Of a stretch of DNA of 11,996 nt, positions 1-8,000 are shown in pieces (within the stretch, counting starts at the first letter, position 1; every line of letters starts with the position of its first letter). Source of the DNA: DSFO01 sp041640715 (GTDB lineage Archaea; Thermoproteota; Thermoprotei; Gearchaeales; Gearchaeaceae); the NCBI GenBank assembly GCA_041640715.1, contig JBEPZU010000020.1, forward strand, positions 1 to 11,996, in the 5' to 3' direction. The position numbers and the translations under genes are program-made. The notes beneath the pieces were generated by a model, which was not told the origin of the DNA, ran no database searches, and saw only the letters and a program-made list of their open reading frames with translations.

Positions 1-65
1 ACGCATCCTGAGCTATTTGAACTGTCAGAGAGCTTAAGCTAAGACTTCTACAATAAATTAAGGGT
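1..65. other. Intergenic/edge region after leuS, possible tail of a convergent gene
   Basis: No certain gene lies here. On the plus strand, frame 1 is open from the window edge to a TAA at 40-42 and would encode THPELFELSESLS, which looks like a plausible hydrophilic C-terminus of a gene converging on leuS. Plus-strand frame 2 is also open, to a TAA at 35-37, so the choice is not secure. On the minus strand, the leuS stop is followed by a modest AT-rich stretch with no hairpin or long T-run. A minus-strand ATG occurs at 6-4 but only two codons of it are in the window. Confidence 0.3.
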
Positions 66-2930
66 TTATTCTAAATAGAAGCCTGGCTTAAATGGCAAAG
101 CTTTTTCAGCTTTCTTTAAAGGATCGTATTTAGTTTCTTCTTCTCTCGAAATTATCAATTCTATTCCTTCCTTTTTCAACATTTTTTCCAATTCTTCTGT
201 CACTTGTAGATCTATCATTTCAGCTTTATCTATCACATTCCTCAAAGCTTCTTCAAGAGAAAAGTAGTATTCGTACATATTCACGATAATTTTATTCATT
301 TTTTCATCGTTGATCGCATATTCGTTTATCAGCTCTTTAATTATTTGTTTTCTTTCTTTTTTCATCAAAACCTTTTCGTTTATTTTCTTTAATATATCAT
401 ATTTTTTAGAAGAAGGCAAATACAAATAACTTTTTTTAACTTCTTTTCTCTCTTTTCTTATATTATTTATATCATCGTACAATTTTATAATCAAAATTTC
501 CCTTGCCTCTATTGAAGGATTTATTAAAGAGGGATCGTAGCTTGGCCATTTAGCTTGAGATATGAAGAAATTATTTCCAAGCTTTTCATGAAGTTCCTCG
601 CAAATATGAGGTATGAAAGGAGTTAACAAAATAAGCCACTCTTTAAGGATTCTTTTCATAATTTTAGGATTGAGTTTTTCACTACGCTTCATGTACCACT
701 TTATATCGTTCCAAACATTGTAGAAGGCTTCAACTAGAGCACTTCTTAATCTTAGCTCTTCTAGGTAATCAGTAACATTCTTTATTCTTCTTTGAAACAT
801 GCTCATTAACCATTCATCCATGTTAGTATTCCTTTCCTCATCTTCAATCTCTACTATCTTGAGGGCGAACTTGTAGAAGTTTTGGAGTGCGTTTTGTGCT
901 TCTTCGAATCCTTTGGACGTTAATTCCGCATCTTCCATACCTTCTGCTAAACTTGCTAAATAGAACCTAGTTGTATCTGCACCGTATTTCTCTAAGGCTT
1001 CCTTTATCGTTATAACTATTCCTTTGGATTTTGATAGTTTCTTTCCTTCAATGTTCAACATCCCATTCACAGCTATCATCTTTGGCCAAAGCTCTTCAGG
1101 CAATAAAGCTACATGGTGGAAAATGTAAAACGTCAAATGATTGGGTATAAGTTCCTTTGCTGAAGTTCTTAGATCTACTGGATACCAATATAGGAATTCT
1201 TTCCTTATTTTATCTAGAAGCACAGGCCTTACTTCGCATTTTTTAGCAACTTCTTCAGCTTTCCCTATTCCTAGAATAACATAATCGAAGAATTCTTCTG
1301 TTAAATTTTCAGGATTTATTTCATTGGAATTCACGAACTTGCTTATAATGTAATAAGGCATGTAGATAGTCGAATCGCTTAGCGTTTCTATTATCCATTT
1401 ATCATCCCAAGGTAAAGGAGTCCCTAAGCCTGATTTCCTTGCACATGCTTTATCTTCTAGCCAATCTATGGTGTTCAAAAACCAGTTCCTTGCTTCTTCT
1501 GGGAATATTTTCATCCTTGAAAGCGCTAATTTAGCTTTAGCCTTCCATTCAGGGTCTGAATATTTCAAAAACCATTGATCTTTTAAGATTATAACTGTGC
1601 ATCTAGTTCCGCATCTGCAAACAACAGGAGACAATAAATCATATATCTTAGTAGCATAACCCGCTCTTTCAAGTTTCTCATATACTTTAAGTTTAGCTTC
1701 GCTAACTTTCATACCTTTGAATTCCCGCGTACCATCACTCATAATACCCTTGTTGAATTCTTCTAAGTATATTGCCCTTGTAGCTTCTTCTAGTCTAGCA
1801 TCTGTTTGTTTTTGTATTTTCATTTTTTCTACGATTTTAACTGCAGGATCTCTTTCTAGCGTTTTAGTATCTATGATATGTATAGGCTTGATGCTTTCCA
1901 ATTTCTCTTTTTCAATTCCGTATTTACTCAACACGGTAGGGTCATCCTGTAATTCTTTGAGGGCAATCCAATCGTAAGGTGCATGCGAAGGCACGCTGTA
2001 AACTATTCCAGTACCTACGTGCTCATCGATGAATTTTGCTGGGAGTATTAAGACAGGTTTGTCTACCAAAGGCGCTATTGCTTGTTTACCTATCAATACT
2101 TCGCCTTTAAATTCCTCCAAAACCTCAACTTTAAAACCTTGCCCTTTAAGCTTTATTATTGTTTCTTTACTCGTTATCCATTTTTCTCCATCGACGCTTA
2201 TTTTAACTAAGTTAGAATCAGGTTTGACCCATATGTTGGTTATTCCGAATATGGTCTCGGGTCTTAGCGTAGCAGCTACGAGATAAGAATCTCCATAATT
2301 GAATTTTATCAAAACTATTTCTTCAGGGCTAACCCCTTCACCTTGTAATCTATCATGATCTCCTGTAGGGGATTCGTCTCTAGGACACCAGACTACTGGA
2401 TGTGTTCCTTTAACAACAAATCCTTTTTCTAGCATTTTTAAATATTGCCATCTTATGTATGCGCTAAAGCCTTTGTTATAAGAGGTTGTATGAAATTCTC
2501 TTCTCCAATCTATCGAGTAACCTAGTCTTTTGATGTCTTCCCTAGAAACCTTCGTGAAATAACTTGCAATGTATACTGGATCTGTAAACTTCTTCAATTC
2601 ATTTTCAGAAACTTTATCTATTCTTTGAAGAATGCTTATCAGTACTTTATCATTATTTGCAATTCTCTTCGCCATTCCAGCTATAGGTTCTCCTGTCCAA
2701 TGCCATGCCCATGGGAATAGTACGTTATAACCTTGAAGTCTCTTGAATCGCGCATATACTTCATTCCTTAGAGAAGTAAAAGCATGCCCTACATGTAAAC
2801 GTCCATCAGTATAAGGGAAACTGAAAGTCACGAAACATTTAGACAAAGATTCATTTGGTTCGCTTTCAAATATTTTGGACTCATACCATTTAGTTTGCCA
2901 TTTATTTTCTATCTCTGAGAACTGATTCAT
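66..2930 (-). CDS. leuS: Leucyl-tRNA synthetase, archaeal/eukaryotic type
   Basis: Class I aminoacyl-tRNA synthetase that charges tRNA-Leu with leucine in the cytosol. The 954 residues match the usual length of archaeal LeuRS. The Rossmann fold carries the HIGH-type signature HVGH at 46-49 and the KMSKS-type motif KLSKS at 631-635. The inserted CP1 editing domain shows the T-rich motif TLRPET at 221-226 and the GTGIVYSVPSHAPYD block at 306-320, whose final Asp320 corresponds to the conserved editing-site aspartate that binds the amino group of the mischarged amino acid. A Cys cluster (CRCGTRC, 438-444) precedes the QWFLKY segment. The helical anticodon-binding domain spans about 690-830, and a C-terminal extension ends in KPGFYLE, as in archaeal and eukaryotic enzymes. 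The ATG overlaps the alaS TGA as ATGA, so it is probably translated by coupling at the end of the long operon. All key motifs are intact. Confidence 0.97.
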   Translation of the reverse strand: MNQFSEIENKWQTKWYESKIFESEPNESLSKCFVTFSFPYTDGRLHVGHAFTSLRNEVYARFKRLQGYNVLFPWAWHWTGEPIAGMAKRIANNDKVLISILQRIDKVSENELKKFTDPVYIASYFTKVSREDIKRLGYSIDWRREFHTTSYNKGFSAYIRWQYLKMLEKGFVVKGTHPVVWCPRDESPTGDHDRLQGEGVSPEEIVLIKFNYGDSYLVAATLRPETIFGITNIWVKPDSNLVKISVDGEKWITSKETIIKLKGQGFKVEVLEEFKGEVLIGKQAIAPLVDKPVLILPAKFIDEHVGTGIVYSVPSHAPYDWIALKELQDDPTVLSKYGIEKEKLESIKPIHIIDTKTLERDPAVKIVEKMKIQKQTDARLEEATRAIYLEEFNKGIMSDGTREFKGMKVSEAKLKVYEKLERAGYATKIYDLLSPVVCRCGTRCTVIILKDQWFLKYSDPEWKAKAKLALSRMKIFPEEARNWFLNTIDWLEDKACARKSGLGTPLPWDDKWIIETLSDSTIYMPYYIISKFVNSNEINPENLTEEFFDYVILGIGKAEEVAKKCEVRPVLLDKIRKEFLYWYPVDLRTSAKELIPNHLTFYIFHHVALLPEELWPKMIAVNGMLNIEGKKLSKSKGIVITIKEALEKYGADTTRFYLASLAEGMEDAELTSKGFEEAQNALQNFYKFALKIVEIEDEERNTNMDEWLMSMFQRRIKNVTDYLEELRLRSALVEAFYNVWNDIKWYMKRSEKLNPKIMKRILKEWLILLTPFIPHICEELHEKLGNNFFISQAKWPSYDPSLINPSIEAREILIIKLYDDINNIRKERKEVKKSYLYLPSSKKYDILKKINEKVLMKKERKQIIKELINEYAINDEKMNKIIVNMYEYYFSLEEALRNVIDKAEMIDLQVTEELEKMLKKEGIELIISREEETKYDPLKKAEKALPFKPGFYLE

Positions 2931-5632
2931 CTGGTTAATAACAATGTGATTTCATTAAAAGCTTTATTAAGACCTTCTTTAAATGTACCTCCAGCTTGGG
3001 CAAATTCTCTTCCGCCTCCACCTCCGCCTTTTATTTCTTTGGCAACAATCTTTATTAATTCATCCGCGCGATAACCATTTCCTACTGCTTCCTCCCCTAG
3101 CATGATGACTGAGATTACCTTTTCATTCAGAGAACCTAGTAAAGCTACAGCTTTAGGATCATTCTTTATTATGGCTTCACCTATAGCTATTAAGTCGTCA
3201 TTGTTTAGTTCTTTACCGATATACTTGTGTATGTTAATTTTCTTAGTTTCGATTTTCTCTGTAAGTTTGGAGAGGCTCTCTCCTAATAGTTTACGCAATT
3301 TTTCTATCTCTTTTTTCCCTTTCTTCATTTCTTTGACTGTTTTCAACACACTTTCTAACACCTTCTCCTTAGGGCTTTCTAGGTTTTCAGAAATAGCTTC
3401 TATCAACTCTTCATATTCTCTAAATTTATGGAGTGCAACCTTGCCAGCTGTAAATACAAATCTTTCAACCCCATCTTGTATTTTTTCGTTCTTAATTATC
3501 TTTATGATTCCTACTTCTTCAGTATTATTGACATGGGTTCCACCGCAAGCCTGATGATCTAAATTACCAATACTCACAACTCTTATTAAACGTCCTCCCA
3601 TGACTCCTCCTTGGTAAAGTTTGAAGCCATATTTCTCTTCAGCTTCCTTCCTTTCCATATATCTAGCTTTTACAGGGAGCTTTGAGAAGACTATTTCATT
3701 GGCTAGATCTTCAATCCTTCTTATCTCCTCCTTGGTTATTTTCTTATAGTGAGTTACATCCATTCTAGCTTTATCTTCTTCTTTGCTTGCGCCTGCCTGC
3801 CAAACATGATCGCCTAATACTTTCCTTATGGAATATAGCAAAATATGCGTAGCTGTATGATGTCTCATTATATTAAGTCTCCTTTCAAAGTTAACAATTC
3901 CTTTAACAGTTTTATTGATCATTGAATCAGAAACGTGGTTCACTTCATGTAATATAACTCCATCTTTTTTGAAAACTCTCTTCACTTCAAGTTTTTCTTC
4001 TCCTATATATAGAGAACCTGTATCGTAAATTTGTCCTCCTCCTTCTGGGTAAAAAGCTGTCTTATCCAAGATGATCCAATTTGGTTTGAAAATAGCAATG
4101 ACTTTTGCTTCGAACTCAGCCAGGTAGGGATTGGCATAGAACAAAGGATAAGTAGGCGTAATACCTCGCACATCTGGCAATTCCATTTTTTGTTGTTTCT
4201 CAGTAGGTTTTTCATGCTTTTCTACAACTTTAGAGAAGAAATCAGGAGGGATTTCAACTTCTATCCCTTCTTTTTTTGCTTCTTTCAATACGAAATCGGG
4301 ATGGATGCCTTTAGAATCATAAAGTTCAACCAATTCTTCAGCGCTTATCTTACCTGGACTTTTTTTAGATTTTATTAAATTGCTTATTTCTAATGAAGCA
4401 TTATTTATTAATTGTTGATATTTTTCTTCTTCAATTTCTATTATTTCTTTTATCCTATCTTTTGACTTTATAATGTTTTTAAATTTGTTCCACATTTCTA
4501 TTTGTTTGTTTATCAAATCAATCAAGCTTATATCTATATTAAGATTTAAAATATGCCTTAATGTATTTCTAATCAATAATCTTCCCAAATATCCTTCACC
4601 GCTATTAGAAGGTACCAGACCGTCTGCTAACATAAAAACTATACTTTTAGTGTGATCTAAAATTGCATATATTAATTCTATTTTATTTATTATTTCTTCT
4701 ATATTTTCTTTTATTCCTAAATTCGATTTAATGTTCGAAATAACTTTACTACGAGCCTTTATTCCCTCTTTAGCGTATAAAATAGATAATCTCGCATGTT
4801 CTAAAACGAGTTCGTCATCTGGTCGAATTCCTATTTTTTTGAATAATTCTTCCAGATTTTCCTTGTATAATGCGTGAAATACAGTAGGTTTGCCAGTCAA
4901 ATACCATAGATATCTCTCCATACCGTAACCTGTATCCACTATGAAGAGCGGAAGGTCTACATAATTTCCGTTCTCTATTTTGTATTTCATGAAAACTAAA
5001 GTGGCTATCTCAAGACCTCTAGAGGCAACTTCTAAGCAAGGTCCAGCGTTCCCTCCTCCTTCCCAAAATTCCTCTATATAAGTTACAGTATAAGGGTCTA
5101 TTTTGTAGACTTCCTTATTTAATTCGCTACAATAAGCAACCGTCTCATCTTTCCAATAAACATATTTCTCTTTGCTGTTGAAAGCATGATGAGCGGCCAT
5201 TTCGAATATGGTCAAGTGTCTTCCTGCAGTAAGGCCTATAAAATCTAAATCTTTAAATCTAATGCAAGGTTGGGACATTACTAAAGGATTTGCTGGTGGA
5301 TCTACTTCTCCGCTGGTAACAAAAGGTTGAAAAACTGCAATGCTAGCTATGGTTAGGTAAATATCATCTCTCCATCGAGCTAAAACTGGTCTAGGTTCAA
5401 TGTAAGTATGTCCTCTTTTTTTGAAGAATTCTATAAAAGAACTTCTTACATCATCAATGGATATTTCTTCCTTGTTTCTTCCAATGAATTCATAATCTGA
5501 GCAAGGTGCATCTTGACAAGTATTTAATTCATCATTTAATGTCCAAAAATATCTTTTACAATTTATACATTGCTTTCTTATGAAACCATTTTCTTTGAAA
5601 AAATTTAGTTGAAATTCTTTTTCTATTCCCAA
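2927..5632 (-). CDS. alaS: Alanyl-tRNA synthetase, archaeal type, TTG start
   Basis: Class II synthetase that charges tRNA-Ala and hydrolyses Ser/Gly-tRNA-Ala. At 901 residues it has the archaeal length. An N-terminal zinc module has Cys22, Cys25, Cys39 and Cys44. The catalytic core follows, with motif 2 around 125-151 (RFKDLDFIG...GRHLTIFEM) and motif 3 DTGYGMERYLW at 233-243. A beta-barrel segment contains FYPEGGGQIYDTG (527-539). The editing domain has its zinc ligands in HHTATH (591-596) and CGGTH (696-700). A coiled coil (about 735-800) leads to the C-Ala domain with its glycine run (869-874). The start is TTG at 5632-5630: the upstream in-frame codon series is AAT, CTT and then the rpl12 stop TAA, and no Met occurs before the zinc module, so TTG is the only reasonable choice. 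There is no clear Shine-Dalgarno in the 6-nt spacer, which suggests reinitiation after rpl12. Confidence 0.96.
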   Translation of the reverse strand: MGIEKEFQLNFFKENGFIRKQCINCKRYFWTLNDELNTCQDAPCSDYEFIGRNKEEISIDDVRSSFIEFFKKRGHTYIEPRPVLARWRDDIYLTIASIAVFQPFVTSGEVDPPANPLVMSQPCIRFKDLDFIGLTAGRHLTIFEMAAHHAFNSKEKYVYWKDETVAYCSELNKEVYKIDPYTVTYIEEFWEGGGNAGPCLEVASRGLEIATLVFMKYKIENGNYVDLPLFIVDTGYGMERYLWYLTGKPTVFHALYKENLEELFKKIGIRPDDELVLEHARLSILYAKEGIKARSKVISNIKSNLGIKENIEEIINKIELIYAILDHTKSIVFMLADGLVPSNSGEGYLGRLLIRNTLRHILNLNIDISLIDLINKQIEMWNKFKNIIKSKDRIKEIIEIEEEKYQQLINNASLEISNLIKSKKSPGKISAEELVELYDSKGIHPDFVLKEAKKEGIEVEIPPDFFSKVVEKHEKPTEKQQKMELPDVRGITPTYPLFYANPYLAEFEAKVIAIFKPNWIILDKTAFYPEGGGQIYDTGSLYIGEEKLEVKRVFKKDGVILHEVNHVSDSMINKTVKGIVNFERRLNIMRHHTATHILLYSIRKVLGDHVWQAGASKEEDKARMDVTHYKKITKEEIRRIEDLANEIVFSKLPVKARYMERKEAEEKYGFKLYQGGVMGGRLIRVVSIGNLDHQACGGTHVNNTEEVGIIKIIKNEKIQDGVERFVFTAGKVALHKFREYEELIEAISENLESPKEKVLESVLKTVKEMKKGKKEIEKLRKLLGESLSKLTEKIETKKINIHKYIGKELNNDDLIAIGEAIIKNDPKAVALLGSLNEKVISVIMLGEEAVGNGYRADELIKIVAKEIKGGGGGGREFAQAGGTFKEGLNKAFNEITLLLTR

Positions 5633-5638
5633 ATTAAG

Positions 5639-5950
5639 TTAACCGAATAAAGCAGATAGTCCTTCTGCTATGGTTTCTTCGGATACTTCTTTCTTTTTTT
5701 CTTCTTCTTCCTTAGTTTCAGTCTTTGTTTCTACTGCTGGAGCAGCAGCAGGTACAGAAACAGATATAGCTGCTGGTGTGGCTTGTTTTAATATTTCATC
5801 GATATTTATTTCCTTAAAGGCCGCTACGAACATCCTTATTTTGTTGGGGTCATAGTTGATCTGTGTGGCATTGAATATTTTCTCCATATTTTCTTCTGTT
5901 ATTTCTTTCTTTGCATAATGTAACAACAAACCCGCGTAAACGTATTCCAT
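5639..5950 (-). CDS. rpl12: Ribosomal protein P1/L12 (archaeal stalk protein)
   Basis: Acidic stalk protein that dimerises and binds the P0 spine, recruiting translational GTPases to the large subunit. The 103 residues match the archaeal norm. The helical N-terminal dimerisation domain (1-58) starts MEYVYAGLLLHYAKKEITEEN. A short Ala/Pro hinge (59-72) and a Glu/Lys-rich segment follow, and the protein ends with the conserved factor-binding peptide EGLSALFG (96-103). The ATG lies 29 nt after the rpl10 stop, the widest gap inside the run. That gap is AT-rich, has no good Shine-Dalgarno and holds a TATA-like run, so an extra promoter for this high-copy protein is possible but unproven. It is the only carrier here of the stalk factor-binding tail, because P0 lacks one. 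Confidence 0.96.
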   Translation of the reverse strand: MEYVYAGLLLHYAKKEITEENMEKIFNATQINYDPNKIRMFVAAFKEINIDEILKQATPAAISVSVPAAAPAVETKTETKEEEEKKKEVSEETIAEGLSALFG

Positions 5951-5961
5951 AGTATCTTTAT

Positions 5962-5969
5962 ATTATATA
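5962..5969 (-). promoter_or_regulatory. TATA-like run upstream of rpl12 (weak candidate)
   Basis: The minus-strand sequence TATATAAT sits at -19 to -12 relative to the rpl12 ATG. It could be an internal TATA box giving extra transcription of L12, which is needed in several copies per ribosome. The spacing argues against this: initiation about 26 nt downstream would fall just inside the coding region. It may be only an AT-rich spacer. Confidence 0.2.
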
Positions 5970-5979
5970 TTAAGGAATA

Positions 5980-6840
5980 TTAATCTTTAATCTTGTCCTT
6001 CAATTTTTCATATAAGGTCTTAGCTATCATTTCGGCTTTTTGTAATTTTCCTTCTAAGTTCTCTTTATAGGGCAAGACTAAGCTATCCATTATCTTAAGA
6101 TGATCTAGATATGCTTGTCTAATCAGTACAGGAAGCGTTTCTTTTAGTGGCAATTTTGCCTGGATAGAGAGAGTAAATGTATCTTCTATTGCTTTCTTTA
6201 TTTGAGCAGATATCTCTTCAAGATCCAGTTTTATTTTATCTACTACTGTTCTGCCATCAAAGATCATTTTAAAATTCAAATTCAATTCTAAAGGCTTTAT
6301 TCCTAGCAAGTTTAGCAACTCCACAGCTTCTTTAGATATTTTCTCTCCTTGCTTAACTATCAAAGCATCCTTGGCTATCCATACAGAACCTTCGACGATC
6401 CTCGTAGGTACCTTAAGTTTGCTGAACTTGCTTAATATAGGACCTGGTGTAAGCCCTGTATTTCCTTCAGGCACTATTATGTCTTTGGGTGCTATTGCTC
6501 CAGGCTGTGCGGGAATAGGTATCTTATTCTTCATTAGGAACAAGAATATTTCATATGGATTTGTGTTGGTGAAAACGAATAAGTTGGAACCTGAAAGATT
6601 AAGGCTTTTTATTCCATATACTTTTTCCAGCGCTTTTTCTACCAGCGTGTTTCTAGCTACTTTAAGTACTGCGAAAGGTCTTAACATCTTCCTAATCGCT
6701 TGTAGCTCTGAGCTACCTATTTTAAACAAATCGATTATTAGCAAGAACTTGTGAGATTTTAGATTATTTACCAATTCTTCTAATTTTCTTTCCTTTACTT
6801 TTCTCGTGATTTTCTTAAGGGCTCTATATCTTAGCGACAT
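5980..6840 (-). CDS. rpl10: Ribosomal protein P0 (uL10), short form without acidic C-terminal tail
   Basis: Base of the large-subunit GTPase stalk: binds 23S rRNA together with L11 and carries the L12 dimers. Residues 1-108 form the rRNA-binding domain (SLRYRALKK start, IDLFKIGSSELQAIRKMLR, VARNTLVEKAL). The archaeal/eukaryotic insertion domain spans about 109-185 (AQPGAIAPKDIIVPEGNTG, PGPILSKFSKLKVPTRI, KQGEKIS). A helical spine for L12 binding runs from about 200 to 286. The protein ends in KLKDKIKD, without the Ala/Glu-rich linker and GLGALF-like peptide that close the roughly 335-345-residue P0 of Sulfolobus and Pyrococcus. Only 29 nt separate its stop from rpl12, so no frameshifted remnant of a tail fits. 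The ATG overlaps the rpl1 TAA as TAATG, implying coupling. Confidence 0.95.
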   Translation of the reverse strand: MSLRYRALKKITRKVKERKLEELVNNLKSHKFLLIIDLFKIGSSELQAIRKMLRPFAVLKVARNTLVEKALEKVYGIKSLNLSGSNLFVFTNTNPYEIFLFLMKNKIPIPAQPGAIAPKDIIVPEGNTGLTPGPILSKFSKLKVPTRIVEGSVWIAKDALIVKQGEKISKEAVELLNLLGIKPLELNLNFKMIFDGRTVVDKIKLDLEEISAQIKKAIEDTFTLSIQAKLPLKETLPVLIRQAYLDHLKIMDSLVLPYKENLEGKLQKAEMIAKTLYEKLKDKIKD

Positions 6841-7499
6841 TATTTAATCTTTATACTACTACTCATAGTCTTTTTAAGATAAATGCTTCCAATTTTACCC
6901 TTACCTGCAACCCTCTTCTCCACCTCCTCTATTATTGCAAGGGCGTTTTCGGTTATATCCTTTGGATTCATTCCTTCTTTGCCTATTGCGCAAGATATCG
7001 TAGGTTGGCCTTTAAGTCTTATTCTTACGCTTTGTTTCAAGTCGTTAATTAATTTATCAACAGGTAGATTGGGAGGTATTACCTGAGGTAATTTACCCCT
7101 GCTTCCCAGATACTGACCTAGCATCTTACCTACCAGGGCCATCATATCAGGCTGGACCAAGAAAAATTTATAGTTTTTAGCAAGTTTTTTTAGTTCTCTC
7201 TTATTACCTTGAAGTTTCTCAAGATCTGCTCTCCTTAATACCAAATCCGCTTCAGCCTTTTGAGCAACCGCAGCGATTTCCCTTTCTGCTATGACACAAA
7301 TTTTATTATTCAATCCTTCTATTTTATGAGGTAATTTGAATATCATATTGAATTTATCAGAATCTCTTTTAACATCTATGCCTTCCAAGTTCAATATCAG
7401 TTCATATGTTTGTCTGAATCTTTTCTTTGATCCTTCTTCTAATTTACTTATTTCTTCCTCAATAACACTTTTAACATTTTTTAATAGGGTTGAAGCCAT
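6840..7499 (-). CDS. rpl1: Ribosomal protein L1 (uL1)
   Basis: Forms the L1 stalk of the large subunit, binding 23S rRNA and helping release deacylated tRNA from the E site. The 219 residues match archaeal L1. Recognisable parts are the first half of domain I (FNMIFKLPHKI, 50-60), the domain II segment with EADLVLRRADLEKL, and the conserved GKMLGQYLGSRGKLPQVIPPN (124-144), where the usual LGPRGK is LGSRGK. The C-terminal half of domain I (VRIRLKGQPTISCAIGKEGM, 158-177) follows. In methanogens L1 is known to repress its own operon by binding mRNA near its start; I could not confirm an rRNA-like site here by eye. The start has a good Shine-Dalgarno and lies 2 nt after the rpl11 stop. The stop overlaps the rpl10 start by 1 nt. 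Confidence 0.96.
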   Translation of the reverse strand: MASTLLKNVKSVIEEEISKLEEGSKKRFRQTYELILNLEGIDVKRDSDKFNMIFKLPHKIEGLNNKICVIAEREIAAVAQKAEADLVLRRADLEKLQGNKRELKKLAKNYKFFLVQPDMMALVGKMLGQYLGSRGKLPQVIPPNLPVDKLINDLKQSVRIRLKGQPTISCAIGKEGMNPKDITENALAIIEEVEKRVAGKGKIGSIYLKKTMSSSIKIK

Positions 7500-7501
7500 G
7501 A

Positions 7502-7990
7502 CTATTCCTCTTTAAATAAATTATCGTAAATACCTTTATCGATTTCTTTTTGAACTTCTCTAGGATCTTTCCCTTCTACGGTTATACCTAAACTCACACA
7601 CGTTCCTAGTATCTCTTTAGCTGCACTTTTCAAGCTTTTAGCCAATAAGTCTTTCTTTTTAATCTTAGCTATTTTAATTATCGAATTTATTGAAAGATTT
7701 CCAACTTTTTGCTTGCGAGGAGAACCTGAGCCTTTTTCGATTTTTAACTCGTTAAAAATAAGAGCCAATACAGAGGGTACTCCGATTTCTATTTCATATT
7801 GTTTGGTTTGCGTATCTACTTTCACGATGACAGGTACTCTCATACCAGCGAAGCTTTGTGTGAGCTCATTTATTTTATTGACCACTTCCATCACATTTAT
7901 TCCCAGAGGTGTTATAGCAGGACCTATAGGAGGACCCCCAGTTGCTTTTCCTCCTTCTATGTTAAAGTTGAATACCTTAAATGGAGGCAT
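7502..7990 (-). CDS. rpl11: Ribosomal protein L11 (uL11)
   Basis: Binds the GTPase-associated centre of 23S rRNA together with P0 and contacts elongation factors. Its 162 residues match archaeal L11. The N-terminal domain carries the Pro/Gly-rich factor-facing signature GGKATGGPPIGPAITPLGIN (13-32). The C-terminal rRNA-binding domain includes a Lys-rich helix (IIKIAKIKKKDLLAKSL, 104-120) and the terminal signature GTCVSLGITVEGKDPREVQ (129-147). The ATG lies 10 nt after the spt5 stop with no obvious Shine-Dalgarno. The order spt5, L11, L1, P0, L12 is standard in archaea. Nothing in the protein looks damaged or foreign. Confidence 0.97.
   Translation of the reverse strand: MPPFKVFNFNIEGGKATGGPPIGPAITPLGINVMEVVNKINELTQSFAGMRVPVIVKVDTQTKQYEIEIGVPSVLALIFNELKIEKGSGSPRKQKVGNLSINSIIKIAKIKKKDLLAKSLKSAAKEILGTCVSLGITVEGKDPREVQKEIDKGIYDNLFKEE
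7507..7510 (-). promoter_or_regulatory. Shine-Dalgarno of rpl1
   Basis: The minus strand reads AAAGAGGAATAGTC before the rpl1 ATG. The GAGG core is 7 nt from the start codon and overlaps the end of rpl11. It is one of only two clear Shine-Dalgarno sequences in this run; the other precedes ftsY. It suggests that rpl1 can be initiated independently even though it follows rpl11 by 2 nt. Confidence 0.7.
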
Positions 7991-8000
7991 ATTTAGCTTT

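Noticed and set aside
31..40. Perfect 10-bp palindrome AGCTTAAGCT
   Set aside because: It does not extend beyond 10 bp, has no loop for an RNA hairpin and can arise by chance; it is not enough to call an operator or terminator.
1..65. tRNA-like GTTCAAAT on the minus strand
   Set aside because: The flanking bases do not pair as a T-stem and no acceptor or anticodon arm can be built in the available sequence.
3101..3115. ATGATGACTGA resembling C and D boxes of an archaeal guide RNA, plus strand
   Set aside because: The boxes are contiguous with no guide spacer, no second C'/D' pair is present and the site lies in conserved alaS coding sequence.
3102..3554. 150-codon plus-strand open frame antisense to alaS
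   Set aside because: It lies wholly within the alaS C-terminal coding region, its predicted protein is Ser/Phe-rich as expected from reading a Lys/Glu-rich gene backwards, and no family pattern or start signal is visible.
6371..6754. 127-codon plus-strand open frame antisense to rpl10
   Set aside because: It mirrors the conserved P0 coding sequence and shows no recognisable domain or ribosome binding site.
7440..7520. Possible L1 autoregulatory RNA site around the rpl1 start
   Set aside because: Known in methanogens, but I could not see a convincing helix matching the 23S L1 site by eye; a structure-aware search would be needed.
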